Below are positions 10,001 to 19,367 of a stretch of DNA of 37,511 nt, in pieces. Positions within the stretch are counted from its first letter, which is position 1. The number at the start of each line of letters is the position of its first letter. Made by a program: the position numbers and the translations under genes. Source of the stretch: Holosporales bacterium (lineage in GTDB: Bacteria > Pseudomonadota > Alphaproteobacteria > UBA3830 > JAIRWN01). The stretch lies in the NCBI GenBank assembly GCA_031267535.1, contig JAIRYS010000007.1, positions 1-37,511 of the forward strand, in the 5' to 3' direction. Under the pieces are notes generated by a model. That model had not been told where the DNA came from and did no database searches. It saw only the letters and a program-made list of their open reading frames with translations.

Positions 10001-10197
10001 TGTTTGCCATCAACATAGACTTGATCCGTGGCCGGGTCTTATTCGGCGCGCCTACATCCGACATGTGGGTTCAATTATCCGGCAACATCGTGTGCGGATT
10101 GACGTTTGGATCTATATTGACCCTTATTGTAACCCCATGCGCCCTGATGGTTAGGGGCGTTATTGGCGTGCGCAGAACTGCCAATCGACAAGCATGA
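7063..10197 (+). CDS. RND-family efflux transporter permease (AcrB/HAE1-like)
   Basis: 1044 aa; FALDHYKAAISFLVFVIVMGIIAYVKVPKELFPDIEIPFIQV, GMLVDGAIIVVEYADRK, and paired transmembrane blocks typical of RND pumps. Confidence 0.93.
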   Translation: MNKFIDFALDHYKAAISFLVFVIVMGIIAYVKVPKELFPDIEIPFIQVNIICQGISTSDSERLIVRPLEQKLRSISGVKEMNAVAYEGGASAVLEFFPEKDLRQAKTEVQDQVDLVKADLPADAKDPVVTEINISEVPILLIKLAGNIPDRKLYKIAEDLQDDIEAQVYSVLRVDVIGNRSEIIEVLLNPAKITNHQLSMQDISSLFQANNKLVSAGSILNKVGTFSVKVPGVLSNLQEIMECPLASNGQSSVSVADIATVRRTYEDPTGFARDRGRKAIVLEVVKRSGENLIETISNVRQVVAESEKKWGKGDISVSFAYDQSKMVMDNLRELENTIILAIILVVLIIAYSLGKKTAVLVSVSIPGAFLAGILYIYLCGYTLNMIVLFSLIFAVGMLVDGAIIVVEYADRKIDEGFRVRDAYRLAAQRMAWPVITSISTILAVFFPLLFWPDMIGKIMKFLPITLIATLTSSIFMALIFVPCLAIVCLRDKNSAASSYNPQERYDLPSSGFGHAYVRLLDWALHRPFKVLGSVASLLVVSIWLFVKFGAGIEFFPSMEPNTAVIKILARGNLSIYEKDKLIREVEDLVIPFKELSSVYSRVGDTKTANPMAALRDGAKTEDEIGRIMIEFVDWQERRKAQQILDDIERKLKPIAGIQVVVEPERKGPPNTPVDICLVGNDYDRLHKELKKIKDYLMTLEELQSVQDTLPVSNIEWRLVIDRASAINFNASVATIGNVVQLVTRGLKIGVFRPDDSKNEIDIMVKFPSEYRNIDELKNLNLQTSVGSVPISNFISYSPGHGVSKLSKLDGLFCARAKAQLKPGHVSGVVIGKIKQWISTNVPKDVNVVYKGAQQDQKKAGSFLGIAFLVAICSIAIMMIIQFNSFFSTFVVLSAVFLSTIGVFVGLLLRGLPFGVVMGGIGVIALAGIIVSNNIILIDTYSHLSDKISDIKMRILVTGAQRLRPVFLTKITAILSLLPVMFAINIDLIRGRVLFGAPTSDMWVQLSGNIVCGLTFGSILTLIVTPCALMVRGVIGVRRTANRQA

Positions 10198-10216
10198 TTT
10201 CTTAAAAAGTCACTAT

Positions 10217-10357
10217 CCGAAATAAGCTTTCATTGCGGTGGTTGCTGGGTAATACCAACGTGGCCTATATTTCTGCGGACGCGAGTTTCGCAAGGTTGCT
10301 GGTCGTTACATAGCTAATCAGCAGTAATCGCCAGAATCAAAGAAATATTTTGTTCCG
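10217..10357 (+). pseudogene. internal fragment of an rsmB-like gene (similar to about 3096-3241)
   Basis: ccgaaataagctttcattgcggtggttgctgggtaatacc...gcgagtttcgcaaggttgctgg...gctaatcagcagtaatcg...aatcaaagaaatattttgttcc aligns with the 2932 CDS DNA and carries an in-frame disruption. Confidence 0.8.
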
Positions 10358-10638
10358 GCCGATTTATCTTTGCAGACGTCATGGGCCTCATTAGAAATTA
10401 CGCAGAGACCTGCCTGCATCGCTTTGCAGATTTACAGTCAGATCCTGTAATTTCAGCTTTCAAGTGGTACGTAAAGCGCCTCGCATGTCATGTAGATGAA
10501 CAATTGGATCGCCTTATTAATGCATCACTATCGCGACAACCGCTACAATCGTACAAACTTTGTCGTGCTGCAGGTGAGTATAGGTCAAAGGTGATGCGAG
10601 ACGTTTTCGGGGTCGAGCCATTTTTATACCTCCCCTAA
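10358..10638 (+). pseudogene. C-terminal fragment of a second copy of the HEAGH metallopeptidase-like gene
   Basis: FADVMGLIRNYAETCLHRFAD parallels FADIMASIKECGETCLHRFAD of the 1327 CDS; only the C-terminal part is present. Confidence 0.75.
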
Positions 10639-10737
10639 AAGCTTGGTTTATTTATTGGCCAGTACGTGCTAAAGAAAGCGGATGATTAAGGGTTAGTTAA
10701 AGGCCGGAGGTTTACGCCTCTGGCCCCACTTGGTAAT

Positions 10738-10927
10738 ACTTGTGCGTCAGGCTTCTTTAATTCAGGCTGTTATAGATCTTATTCATGAGATCGAAATATC
10801 AACGCTTCCGGCCGATAACATCATTACTAATTTTCTCCGCAATCGCAAATATATTGGCAGTTCGGACCGCAAATCTATAAGCAAAACAGCCTATGCGATT
10901 TGTCTGTGCAACCCCACTTCTAAATAG
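10738..10927 (+). pseudogene. N-terminal fragment of an rsmB-like gene (duplicate of about 2935-3090)
   Basis: RQASLIQAVIDLIHEIEISTLPADNIITNFLRNRKYIGSSDRKSISKTAYAI; 10751-10900 versus 2941-3090 differs at about 15 of 150 positions by hand count. Truncated after TAYAI. Confidence 0.88.
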
Positions 10928-10975
10928 CTGCGGTTTGGGTATACTAGGCGCGTATTAAAATATTGCCGTTGTCGC

Positions 10976-13345
10976 ATGAGTTCGCAAAAAGATCACAGAT
11001 ACCCAATCTTACCCTTGCGGGATATTGTCATATTCCCCAACATGATTGTTCCGTTGTTTGTTGGGAGGGACGCTTCCGTTAAGGCGCTTGAAAGCGTTTT
11101 GTACACTGACAAACGGATTTTGCTTGTTACCCAAAAAAACCAAGACATAGACAACCCAGACGCTAACGATCTTCACGATGTGGGAACAATCGGCGGAATA
11201 CTTCAGTTGCTTAAGATGCCGGACGGCACGGTAAAAGTACTGGTCGAGGGGTACAGCCGCGCTAAGGTTAATAATATCGATAAAGCCAACGGGTTCTTAG
11301 CTGCAGAGGCCATGAGGATTGTTGAAACCGAAACTAAGACCAAGGAAACCGATGCGTTGATGCGGACCTTGGTTTCTCAGTTTGAGCAATATGTGAAACT
11401 TAACCGAAAAATTCCAATTGAGGCGGTTGTTTCAGTCACACAGATTAAGTCGCCGGTTAAGCTAAGCGATACCATTACCTCGCACCTAGCCCTGCGCGTA
11501 TCAGATAAGCAAAGCCTACTTGAAATCGGCGACGTCCAAAAACGTCTTGAGAAGTTGTTAAGCTTTCTCGAAGCCGAAATAGAGCTTATGCAAATCGAGA
11601 CGAAAATCAAAGATCGCGTAAAGAAGCAGGTTGAAAAGTCTCAGCGCGATTACTATTTAAACGAGCAGATAAAAGCTATACAGAAGGAGCTAGGCGAAGG
11701 CGGCGAGTACCCTGACGACATACAGGAAATCGAAAACAAGCTGGCGAAGGTGAAGTTATCCCCGGAGGCGCGAGAGAAAGCCGTGTCTGAGCTTAAAAAA
11801 CTGCGCCAGATGAGCCCTATGTCAGCAGAAGCCGCAGTGATTAGAAACTATCTCGATTGGCTGATTGCTTTGCCTTGGGGTAGGGCGTCAAAGATCAAAT
11901 CCAACATCGGCGAAGCCGAAGCTTTACTGAATAAACAGCATTATGGCCTTGGTAAGGTTAAAGACCGAATACTGGAGCACATGTCCGTCCTGAAAAGGGT
12001 AAAAAAGGTTAATTCTCAGATATTATGTTTTATAGGCCCTCCGGGCGTTGGCAAAACGTCGCTTGCCAAATCTATTGCCGCAGCAACCGGAAGAACATTT
12101 GTAAAGGTTTCCCTCGGTGGAGTTAGGGATGAAGCGGAAATCCGCGGGCATCGTCGCACCTATATCGGGTCAATGCCAGGCCGAATAATCCAGGGAATGA
12201 AGAAAGCAAAAACCATAAATCCACTGTTTTTATTGGATGAAATCGACAAGGTCGCTTCTGATTGGCGCGGCGATCCTGCCTCGGCTTTGCTTGAGGTTTT
12301 AGATCCTGAGCAAAACTCCATGTTCAACGACAACTATTTAGAGATTGATTACGACCTGTCCAATGTAATGTTCGTCACAACCGCGAACACGCTGAATTTG
12401 CCTTCGCCTCTTTTGGACAGGATGGAGGTTATTCGTATTTCTGGATACACAGAGGACGAAAAGCTTGAAATCGCAAAACGCCACCTTATTGATAAGCAAC
12501 GCAAAGCTCACGGCTTGAAAAAGAAAGAATTTGCTATTCCCGACGCTGTCATCCGAGAAATCATTAGGTCTTATACGAGTGAAGCCGGGGTCCGCGGCCT
12601 TGAGCGCGAAATCGCAAAGATCGCCAGAAAAGTCACAAAGCGTTTGGTCGAGTTTGATGAAAATTCTACCATGTCCAAAAAAGGCGCTGTTAAAAAAGAC
12701 GTAAAAATTTTCAAAGCTAACTTGGATACGTATTTAGGGGTAGAAAAATATAAGCACCTTCGTGCCGACAAAAAGAATATGGTCGGGGTTACCAACGGCC
12801 TGGCATGGACTGAGGTTGGCGGGGAAATGTTGTTGATAGAGGCTGTATGCATGCATGGTAAAGGCAAGGCCTTATTTACCGGCAAGTTAGGCGAAGTGAT
12901 GCAGGAATCAATCCAGGCGGCTTTAAGCTTCGTCCGGTCTAGAGCCGGTATCTACGGCATAGACGAGGATATTTTCGAGAAAACCGACATACACATACAT
13001 GTACCTGAAGGCGCAACCCCCAAAGACGGCCCGTCGGCTGGGGTGGCTATGATGACCTCAATGGTATCAGCTTTAACGGGCATTCCTGTACGCAAAGATG
13101 TTGCAATGACCGGCGAGATAACCTTACGCGGACGCGTATTGGCGATTGGAGGGCTGAAAGAGAAATTGCTTGCAGCCCTTCGCAGCGGCGTCAAAACGGT
13201 CCTGATACCGCGGGAAAATGAAAAGGACCTGCCTGAGCTGCCTGATAAAATCAAAAAAGAGTTGGAAATCATTTGCATAGACGACGCTGATCAGGTACTT
13301 GCTAAAGCGCTGGTGCGATTCCCAAAGAAAGTTGAAGTTGTTTAG
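10976..13345 (+). CDS. lon: ATP-dependent protease Lon
   Basis: N-terminal ILPLRDIVIFPNMIVPLFVGR, Walker A GPPGVGKTSLAKSIA, and catalytic-domain KDGPSAGVAMM. Confidence 0.97.
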   Translation: MSSQKDHRYPILPLRDIVIFPNMIVPLFVGRDASVKALESVLYTDKRILLVTQKNQDIDNPDANDLHDVGTIGGILQLLKMPDGTVKVLVEGYSRAKVNNIDKANGFLAAEAMRIVETETKTKETDALMRTLVSQFEQYVKLNRKIPIEAVVSVTQIKSPVKLSDTITSHLALRVSDKQSLLEIGDVQKRLEKLLSFLEAEIELMQIETKIKDRVKKQVEKSQRDYYLNEQIKAIQKELGEGGEYPDDIQEIENKLAKVKLSPEAREKAVSELKKLRQMSPMSAEAAVIRNYLDWLIALPWGRASKIKSNIGEAEALLNKQHYGLGKVKDRILEHMSVLKRVKKVNSQILCFIGPPGVGKTSLAKSIAAATGRTFVKVSLGGVRDEAEIRGHRRTYIGSMPGRIIQGMKKAKTINPLFLLDEIDKVASDWRGDPASALLEVLDPEQNSMFNDNYLEIDYDLSNVMFVTTANTLNLPSPLLDRMEVIRISGYTEDEKLEIAKRHLIDKQRKAHGLKKKEFAIPDAVIREIIRSYTSEAGVRGLEREIAKIARKVTKRLVEFDENSTMSKKGAVKKDVKIFKANLDTYLGVEKYKHLRADKKNMVGVTNGLAWTEVGGEMLLIEAVCMHGKGKALFTGKLGEVMQESIQAALSFVRSRAGIYGIDEDIFEKTDIHIHVPEGATPKDGPSAGVAMMTSMVSALTGIPVRKDVAMTGEITLRGRVLAIGGLKEKLLAALRSGVKTVLIPRENEKDLPELPDKIKKELEIICIDDADQVLAKALVRFPKKVEVV

Positions 13346-13363
13346 AATGGCGAATTTTTAACC

Positions 13364-14680
13364 GTGTTTTTTACTGATACAGCATTTTTGGGATTGTTCT
13401 TACCGGCATTCTTACTGGTATTTTGGTCAGTCAAAAGCGCTGAATTAAAGTACCTGAGCGTCACTGTGTTTTCTTTATTTTTTCATGCATTGCTTGGCGT
13501 CGGTTCTTTCGCGGTTCTGATAATCTCTATAATTGCCAATTTCCTGCTTTTCAAAGCTGTAGATAAAGATAAACGTTGGTTTTTTGTAAGTGTTGTTTTT
13601 AATGTAGTTTTGCTTGCTACTTTTAAGTGTTGGGCAGGATACGCTGCGCACAATTCTACGGTTGTCGCCATTCAAGGCGGTCTACCAATTGGTATATCGT
13701 TTTTTACCTTTACCCAAATCGCTTGCCAATACGAAAACTATAAATCAACGATACAGGATAAATCGTTTGAAAAATACGCCGCTTTTGTCAGCTTTTTCCC
13801 TCATCTGATTGCAGGGCCGATTATTTCGTATTCCAAGACTGTGCCTCAGTTTCTAAATGCCTATGACAAAGATAAGTTCATCGAGGGTATGGAGCAGCTC
13901 ATAATTGGGCTTGGTAAAAAGATTATTATCGCTGATTTTATATCTACGCTGATAGATCCTATGTTTAAAAACATAAACTGCTTGGGCATATCGACAATAG
14001 ACGCCTGGAGCTGTGTTTTGGGATATACGGTACAACTGTACTGCGACTTTTCAGGATACTGCGACATGGCGCTGGGGATGAGCAAGATGATTAACGTGGA
14101 TCTGCCGATAAACTTCAATCTGCCATATAGGTCAACAAGCATAGTGGATTTTTGGCGCAGGTGGCATATAACCCTATCGGTATTTCTGCGCGACCATGTC
14201 TATATTCCGCTTGGTGGAAAAGCAAGAAGATACCTAAACACCATAATAACCATGTTCATAAGTGGACTTTGGCACGGCACAGGATTTACCTATGCGCTTT
14301 GGGGGCTCTACCATGGAATTGGAGTTGCGGCAAATCATGTTTTTAGGAAGACAAATGTTAATTTGCCAACATTTTTAAGCGCCGCCATCACCATTCTGTT
14401 TGTCATAATTGGTTGGGCGATATTTAAGACAGAAACACTGAGCGACAGCCTGACTATCATCAAGGCGATGTTCTTGGGCGGAAATTATACCCATTGCATA
14501 GAATCGTTTACTTTTCAGATAAGGTTATTGCTGATCTCTTTGTTTGTTTTGATGGTAGCATTTCAGCATTTTCCAGTAAGGCTTACCGGTCGGTTTAGGC
14601 AAGTCGCGATAGGGTTTGTCTTGGTTTTTGTTTTTGTATTCAAGTGTAATGTTGCCCCTTTTTTATACTTTCAGTTTTAA
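13364..14680 (+). CDS. MBOAT-family membrane O-acyltransferase (AlgI-like)
   Basis: YCDFSGYCDMALGMSKMINVDLPINFNLPYRSTSIVDFWRRWHITLSVFLRDHVYIPLGG and FISGLWHGTGFTYALWGLYHG are MBOAT/AlgI hallmarks. GTG start. Confidence 0.93.
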   Translation: MFFTDTAFLGLFLPAFLLVFWSVKSAELKYLSVTVFSLFFHALLGVGSFAVLIISIIANFLLFKAVDKDKRWFFVSVVFNVVLLATFKCWAGYAAHNSTVVAIQGGLPIGISFFTFTQIACQYENYKSTIQDKSFEKYAAFVSFFPHLIAGPIISYSKTVPQFLNAYDKDKFIEGMEQLIIGLGKKIIIADFISTLIDPMFKNINCLGISTIDAWSCVLGYTVQLYCDFSGYCDMALGMSKMINVDLPINFNLPYRSTSIVDFWRRWHITLSVFLRDHVYIPLGGKARRYLNTIITMFISGLWHGTGFTYALWGLYHGIGVAANHVFRKTNVNLPTFLSAAITILFVIIGWAIFKTETLSDSLTIIKAMFLGGNYTHCIESFTFQIRLLLISLFVLMVAFQHFPVRLTGRFRQVAIGFVLVFVFVFKCNVAPFLYFQF

Positions 14681-15641
14681 AGACGTCACCCATTATGCAA
14701 TTGGGTGTTTGCTGGGCTCTTTGCTGTTTCTGTCGCTCAATTGGTATCAAATCAGCACTCAATCGTACATGTACCACCTAGCCAAAAGATACATCCCTTA
14801 CGTCAAATGCATGATGAGAGGGGAGAGGCCGTTTGTATGTAGCAACATTGGTCTTTGGTATACAAAAGATTTGCTCGTAAGGCAATCAGATTGGGGGGGG
14901 GTAAATTTCCTAATAAGTTCCAGTAGAGGTTTTTTTATAACTGCTCATTTATTAGGGTTGAACCAATTAACTGTTTTGTCTGTTGCTAGTGATCTCAACA
15001 CTCCTGGAAACATGTGTAGGCAATTAGAAGCAATACTGAAAAAAACAAACGCTAAATCCGTGTTTATTGTAGTTGACTGTTGGCTTTTCTCCGATAGACA
15101 GCAAGATACTGTCTGCTTGATGGACGGTAATTTTCGCCGTTTTTTAAGTAGGCATTTTTTTATGGAATGGCTTAAAGAGGCATATTTGGGAAATTTAGGC
15201 TTGTTCGGTGGAGCTTATTTAACATCAAGCGGTAATGTACTACACATGCCGTGGCATAAAAATGGCCACTATCAACAAGTTGAGGCAAGACAGTTAAGGT
15301 TATATGACGTAGTTATATGTCCTAAAGTTGTTAATGAATTTTGTCGGCTTTTAAATGAATTACGAGAAAGAGGGGTGGACTGCACCTTGATCAAGCTACC
15401 TTATCATCCTACTAGTTATAGGTTTAAGTCTATCAAACAAAACTTTGCAAAATTAGATAAATTTGTAAACAGTTTCGCCAAAACTTGCGGTTGTAAGGTT
15501 ATAGGGAGTCTATTTCCACCAAAGGATCTGTATCCAGAAGATTTGTATGATGATATTCATCACAATCGATCTGGTTTGGTAAAGGTGTTAAGACCTTCGC
15601 AAGCTTCAAAAACAGAAGTCGACCAGCAACCTGAACCGTAA
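14649..15641 (+). CDS. putative SGNH-like O-acetyltransferase partner of the MBOAT protein
   Basis: Immediately downstream of the MBOAT gene; N-terminal hydrophobic segment; C-terminal [10 protein letters not shown] resembles the DxxH block of SGNH enzymes. ORF track start 14616 is TTG; ATG at 14649 is preferred. Confidence 0.55.
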   Translation: MLPLFYTFSFKDVTHYAIGCLLGSLLFLSLNWYQISTQSYMYHLAKRYIPYVKCMMRGERPFVCSNIGLWYTKDLLVRQSDWGGVNFLISSSRGFFITAHLLGLNQLTVLSVASDLNTPGNMCRQLEAILKKTNAKSVFIVVDCWLFSDRQQDTVCLMDGNFRRFLSRHFFMEWLKEAYLGNLGLFGGAYLTSSGNVLHMPWHKNGHYQQVEARQLRLYDVVICPKVVNEFCRLLNELRERGVDCTLIKLPYHPTSYRFKSIKQNFAKLDKFVNSFAKTCGCKVIGSLFPPKDLYPEDLYDDIHHNRSGLVKVLRPSQASKTEVDQQPEP

Positions 15642-15721
15642 AATCACAACAGAAAAACTGCCTTCCAGATGATCTTGATCCGTCGTATAAAGTTGGATGT
15701 ATATCTTTAGAGTATTTAGCT

Positions 15722-16744
15722 TTGCTCGACAAGCGATTTTTCCCTCCAGTTTCCGAAAAAACCTTTAAGGAAATATCGGACCATATCGGTGGAACGCTGA
15801 GCCGTCCTGAACTTGGCAGCAAGCGCATTTCCGGCATAGATACGCTGATGAAGGCTGAGCAGAATAGCTTGTCGTTCCTGAGCAATAAAAAATATCTCGG
15901 CGAGCTGGAAAAAACCAAAGCCGGAGCTGTGATCGTCGAGGCTCAATATCAAGATAGAATTCCAGATGGAGTTGCGGGAATTATCGTTACAGGTAATGCG
16001 CTTATTGCCTACGCACAAGCGGCTGAGTTTTTATACCCCGGGCCAATCAATGCCGACGCATCGGCCAGTGAACCAATATCCGGAACAGCCAAAATAGGGG
16101 AAAACTGCGACATAGCCCCTTATGTGGTCATAGGCGACAATGCCGAAATAGGAAGCAACGTCACAATCCAGGCGCACACATATATTGGGAAGGGAGTTGT
16201 TATCGGCAATGGTTGTAAAATCGCCAGCAACGTACACGTAGAATGCGCTGTTATAGGAAGCGAAGTAATGATAAATTCGGGCGCGCGCATCGGAAACTCT
16301 GGCTTTGGTATAATAAACATTAAGCCAAAGCCGATCTATGTTCCTCAGTTAGGGCGTGTGTTGATTGGCGATTTTGTTAGGGTAGGCGCAAATACAACAA
16401 TTGATCGGGGCAGCTTGGATGATACTGTAATCGGCGAGGGAACGATAATCGACAATTTGGTCCAGATCGCACATAACGTCCAGATAGGCAAGCATTGCAC
16501 CATAGTGTCTCAGGTAGGTATTGCCGGAAGCTGCGTCATAGGCGACTTTGTTACAATGGCCGGTCAGGTCGGCTTATCCGGTCATCTTAAAATCGGCGAC
16601 GGCGCGATAATTGCCGCCAAATCCGGTGTTGCCAAAGATATTGCGCCTGGTAAAATCATGGCGGGGATTCCGGCCGTAGAAGCAGGACTGTGGAGGCGGC
16701 AAGTGGCGTATCTGAAAAATTGTTCTTCTAAAAAGGGGGCTTGA
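15722..16744 (+). CDS. lpxD: UDP-3-O-acylglucosamine N-acyltransferase LpxD
   Basis: Left-handed hexapeptide repeats ([25 protein letters not shown]), [14 protein letters not shown]-domain, [30 protein letters not shown]. Start codon uncertain (TTG). Confidence 0.93.
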   Translation: MLDKRFFPPVSEKTFKEISDHIGGTLSRPELGSKRISGIDTLMKAEQNSLSFLSNKKYLGELEKTKAGAVIVEAQYQDRIPDGVAGIIVTGNALIAYAQAAEFLYPGPINADASASEPISGTAKIGENCDIAPYVVIGDNAEIGSNVTIQAHTYIGKGVVIGNGCKIASNVHVECAVIGSEVMINSGARIGNSGFGIINIKPKPIYVPQLGRVLIGDFVRVGANTTIDRGSLDDTVIGEGTIIDNLVQIAHNVQIGKHCTIVSQVGIAGSCVIGDFVTMAGQVGLSGHLKIGDGAIIAAKSGVAKDIAPGKIMAGIPAVEAGLWRRQVAYLKNCSSKKGA

Positions 16745-17217
16745 GAGTGGCGACTTCCAAAACTAACAAGAAAACAAGTCTGAATATTGACGATATAAAG
16801 CGCTGTTTGCCACACAGGTTTCCCATGCTGTTGGTTGATCGTATAGAGGACCTCGCGCCTGGCGAAAGCGCAGTCGGCATAAAGTGCGTATCATGCAACG
16901 AGCCATTCTTTGAAGGGCATTTCCCAAGCAAGCCAATCATGCCGGGCGTGCTAATCATCGAATCTATGGCCCAGACGGCAGGAGCGCTTGTAATGAATAC
17001 TGTCGGCATGAACAGTGCGGGCAAGCTTGTTTACTTTTTGTCTGTTGATCAAGCCAAATTCCGACAGGTTGTCCAGCCTGGCGACGTACTGAGAATCAAT
17101 GTTCAGAAAGAGCACAATCGCGGCAACATGTGGAAATTCTCAGGCAAAGCGTACGTTGGGGATAGGTTAATGGCGGAAGCGATTTTCACCGCAATGATCG
17201 TTGATGAAAAAAGCTGA
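16741..17217 (+). CDS. fabZ: 3-hydroxyacyl-ACP dehydratase FabZ
   Basis: [17 protein letters not shown] and [28 protein letters not shown]. Confidence 0.95.
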   Translation: MRVATSKTNKKTSLNIDDIKRCLPHRFPMLLVDRIEDLAPGESAVGIKCVSCNEPFFEGHFPSKPIMPGVLIIESMAQTAGALVMNTVGMNSAGKLVYFLSVDQAKFRQVVQPGDVLRINVQKEHNRGNMWKFSGKAYVGDRLMAEAIFTAMIVDEKS

Positions 17218-17243
17218 CAACGCGTTTGTAAGGACCGCAGAAA

Positions 17244-18050
17244 ATGCCAAAAATCCACCCTACAGCAATCGTAAACGATAACGCTAAGATAGCAGACAAC
17301 GTCGTTATAGGCCCTTACTGCGTTATTGGGCAAAATGCGGATATAGGTAAAAGGACGATTTTGCATTCTCATGTATGCTTGGAGGGAAATACCTTTATCG
17401 GTGAGGATAATGAAATATTTCCCTTTGCAGCTATTGGTTTTGTTCCTCAAGATCTTAAATATCACGGTGAGAAATCACGCTTAGTTATTGGCAACAGAAA
17501 TACTATTCGCGAATATGTGACGATGCATCCCGGAACAGATGGCGGCAGTATGGCAACCGTCATAGGCGACGATTGTCTTTTTATGGCTGGAGTACACATA
17601 GCTCATGACTGTCATATAGGTAATAACATAATCATGGCCAATCAGGCGACTTTGGGCGGGCATGTGGTTATAGATGACTTTGCGATATTGGGCGGATTGG
17701 TCGCAGTACACCAGTTCGTCAGGATAGGAAAATACGCGATGATTGGCGGCATGTCAGGCGTGGATAAAGATGTTATCCCCTATGCCTCGATTGCTGGTGA
17801 AAGGGCCGGCATAGCGGGCATTAACTTGGTTGGACTTAAAAGACATAATTTCACCAGAGAATCTATATTCAGAATCCGAGAAGCCTATAAAAGCCTGTTT
17901 GCTGAAAACGGCACCATCGAAGAAAGAAGATCCGGTTTGCGAAAGAAGTTCAAAGATCATCAAGACGTATCGCTGATCTTAGATTTCTTGGATCTCGAGT
18001 CTTCAAGGTCAATTTGCTTACCTAGGAAGACTGGACGTCCTGTAGTTTAG
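17244..18050 (+). CDS. lpxA: UDP-N-acetylglucosamine acyltransferase LpxA
   Basis: IHPTAIVNDNAKIADNVVIGPYCVIG, FAAIGFVPQDLKYHGEKSRLVIGNRNTIREYVTMHPGT, and C-terminal GLKRHNFTRESI. Confidence 0.96.
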   Translation: MPKIHPTAIVNDNAKIADNVVIGPYCVIGQNADIGKRTILHSHVCLEGNTFIGEDNEIFPFAAIGFVPQDLKYHGEKSRLVIGNRNTIREYVTMHPGTDGGSMATVIGDDCLFMAGVHIAHDCHIGNNIIMANQATLGGHVVIDDFAILGGLVAVHQFVRIGKYAMIGGMSGVDKDVIPYASIAGERAGIAGINLVGLKRHNFTRESIFRIREAYKSLFAENGTIEERRSGLRKKFKDHQDVSLILDFLDLESSRSICLPRKTGRPVV

Positions 18051-18068
18051 CCTCCCCATCTCTCTAGG

Positions 18069-19190
18069 TTAGAGACTAGCGAAAGCTTCTGTCGTCTTGC
18101 CGTTATAGGCCAGCAAGCTCGCGGCAATGATATCGTCCGAAGTATCAATAGAAAACTTGTTGTCTTTGATCAAGAGTTGCAGAAAATTGAACACATTTTT
18201 GGAAAGCAGCTTACTTGCGTCGTATGGAATTCTTCCCGGCATGTTGGAATAGCCGATGATTGTAACGCCATTATGCAAAATCTTTTCATCAAGCTTAGAT
18301 AATTCGCAATTACCGCCGGATTCTACGGCTAAATCAACAATCACGCTTTTAGGCTGCATAGATTTGACCATTTCTTTGGTGACGAGTACTGGAGCCAGCT
18401 TGCCAGGAATCTGCGCAGTAGTTATAACTATATCAGATTTTTTAACAGCCTCAGCAAGCTTTTCCGATTGCTTTTCCTTGTATTCAGCGCTCATTTCCTT
18501 GGCATATCCACCACTTCCATCCCCAGCCTCTTGTGCGTCCACTTCAACAAATTTGGCGCCGAGGCTTTCCACCTGTTCTTTTGCTGCCGAGCGTACGTCA
18601 AAGGCGGATACTACCGCGCCTAAGCGCCTGGCGGTAGCAATGGCCTGAAGACCCGCCACGCCTGCGCCAATAACAAGCACGCGCGCAGCTGCAACCGTAC
18701 CGGCCGCTGTCATCAGCAAGGGAAACATGCTTGAATAAGCGTCAGCGGCCTCTATGACGGCTTTATATCCGGCTAAGTTTGCTTGAGACGACAGGACGTC
18801 CATGCTTTGGGCCCGAGTCGTCCTGGGAATCAATTCCAGCGCGAATAAGTTCACTCCGCGTTTTGCTAACTCTTGCAGAAAATCCTTGTTGCCATGAGGA
18901 TTCATTAAAGACACAAGGGTTGCCCCTTTCTCAAGATTGACTGTCCAGCCGCCGTTGGGCTCTGAGTAAGGAAGCTTAACAGCCAAGATAATATCGGCCT
19001 TTTTTACAGTTTCTTTCGCGGTTTTGATTGACGCCGCGCCTGCTTGCGTATAGCCTTCATCGTTTACAAAGGAAAGAAGTCCTGCGCCTTTTTCTATTTT
19101 GACTTCGTGACCAGAGCACACAAATTTTTTAACGATTTCTGGCGTAATCGACACACGACGGTCTGTGCCATTTGACATCACGGAAATTAT
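18069..19190 (-). CDS. pntA: NAD(P) transhydrogenase subunit alpha (part 1)
   Basis: DRRVSITPEIVKKFVCSGHEVKIEKGAG, RVLVIGAGVAGLQAIATARRLGAVVSAFDVR. ORF extends to 19253 but ATG (MIISVMSNG) near 19190 fits the family start. Confidence 0.88.
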   Translation of the reverse strand: MISVMSNGTDRRVSITPEIVKKFVCSGHEVKIEKGAGLLSFVNDEGYTQAGAASIKTAKETVKKADIILAVKLPYSEPNGGWTVNLEKGATLVSLMNPHGNKDFLQELAKRGVNLFALELIPRTTRAQSMDVLSSQANLAGYKAVIEAADAYSSMFPLLMTAAGTVAAARVLVIGAGVAGLQAIATARRLGAVVSAFDVRSAAKEQVESLGAKFVEVDAQEAGDGSGGYAKEMSAEYKEKQSEKLAEAVKKSDIVITTAQIPGKLAPVLVTKEMVKSMQPKSVIVDLAVESGGNCELSKLDEKILHNGVTIIGYSNMPGRIPYDASKLLSKNVFNFLQLLIKDNKFSIDTSDDIIAASLLAYNGKTTEAFASL

Positions 19191-19367
19191 CATACTAGAA
19201 TGCCGCACCGAATAACTTGTTAGAAAGTTACGCCATATGAGGTCCGGCCTCAACAGGAAATTAGATGTTGTTTATGTTAACTTGTCGGTAAGTTTTGCTG
19301 GGTAATATTGCGACTATATAGCGCGCAGTATAGGCCGTTGTGTGCATGGTGATAGTTTAGAGTTTTT

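Noticed and set aside
18061-18075. TCTCTA-GGT-TAGAGA hairpin between lpxA and pntA as a bidirectional terminator
   Set aside because: Short 6-bp AT-containing stem with a 3-nt loop, overlaps the pntA stop and lacks a T run; too weak to call.
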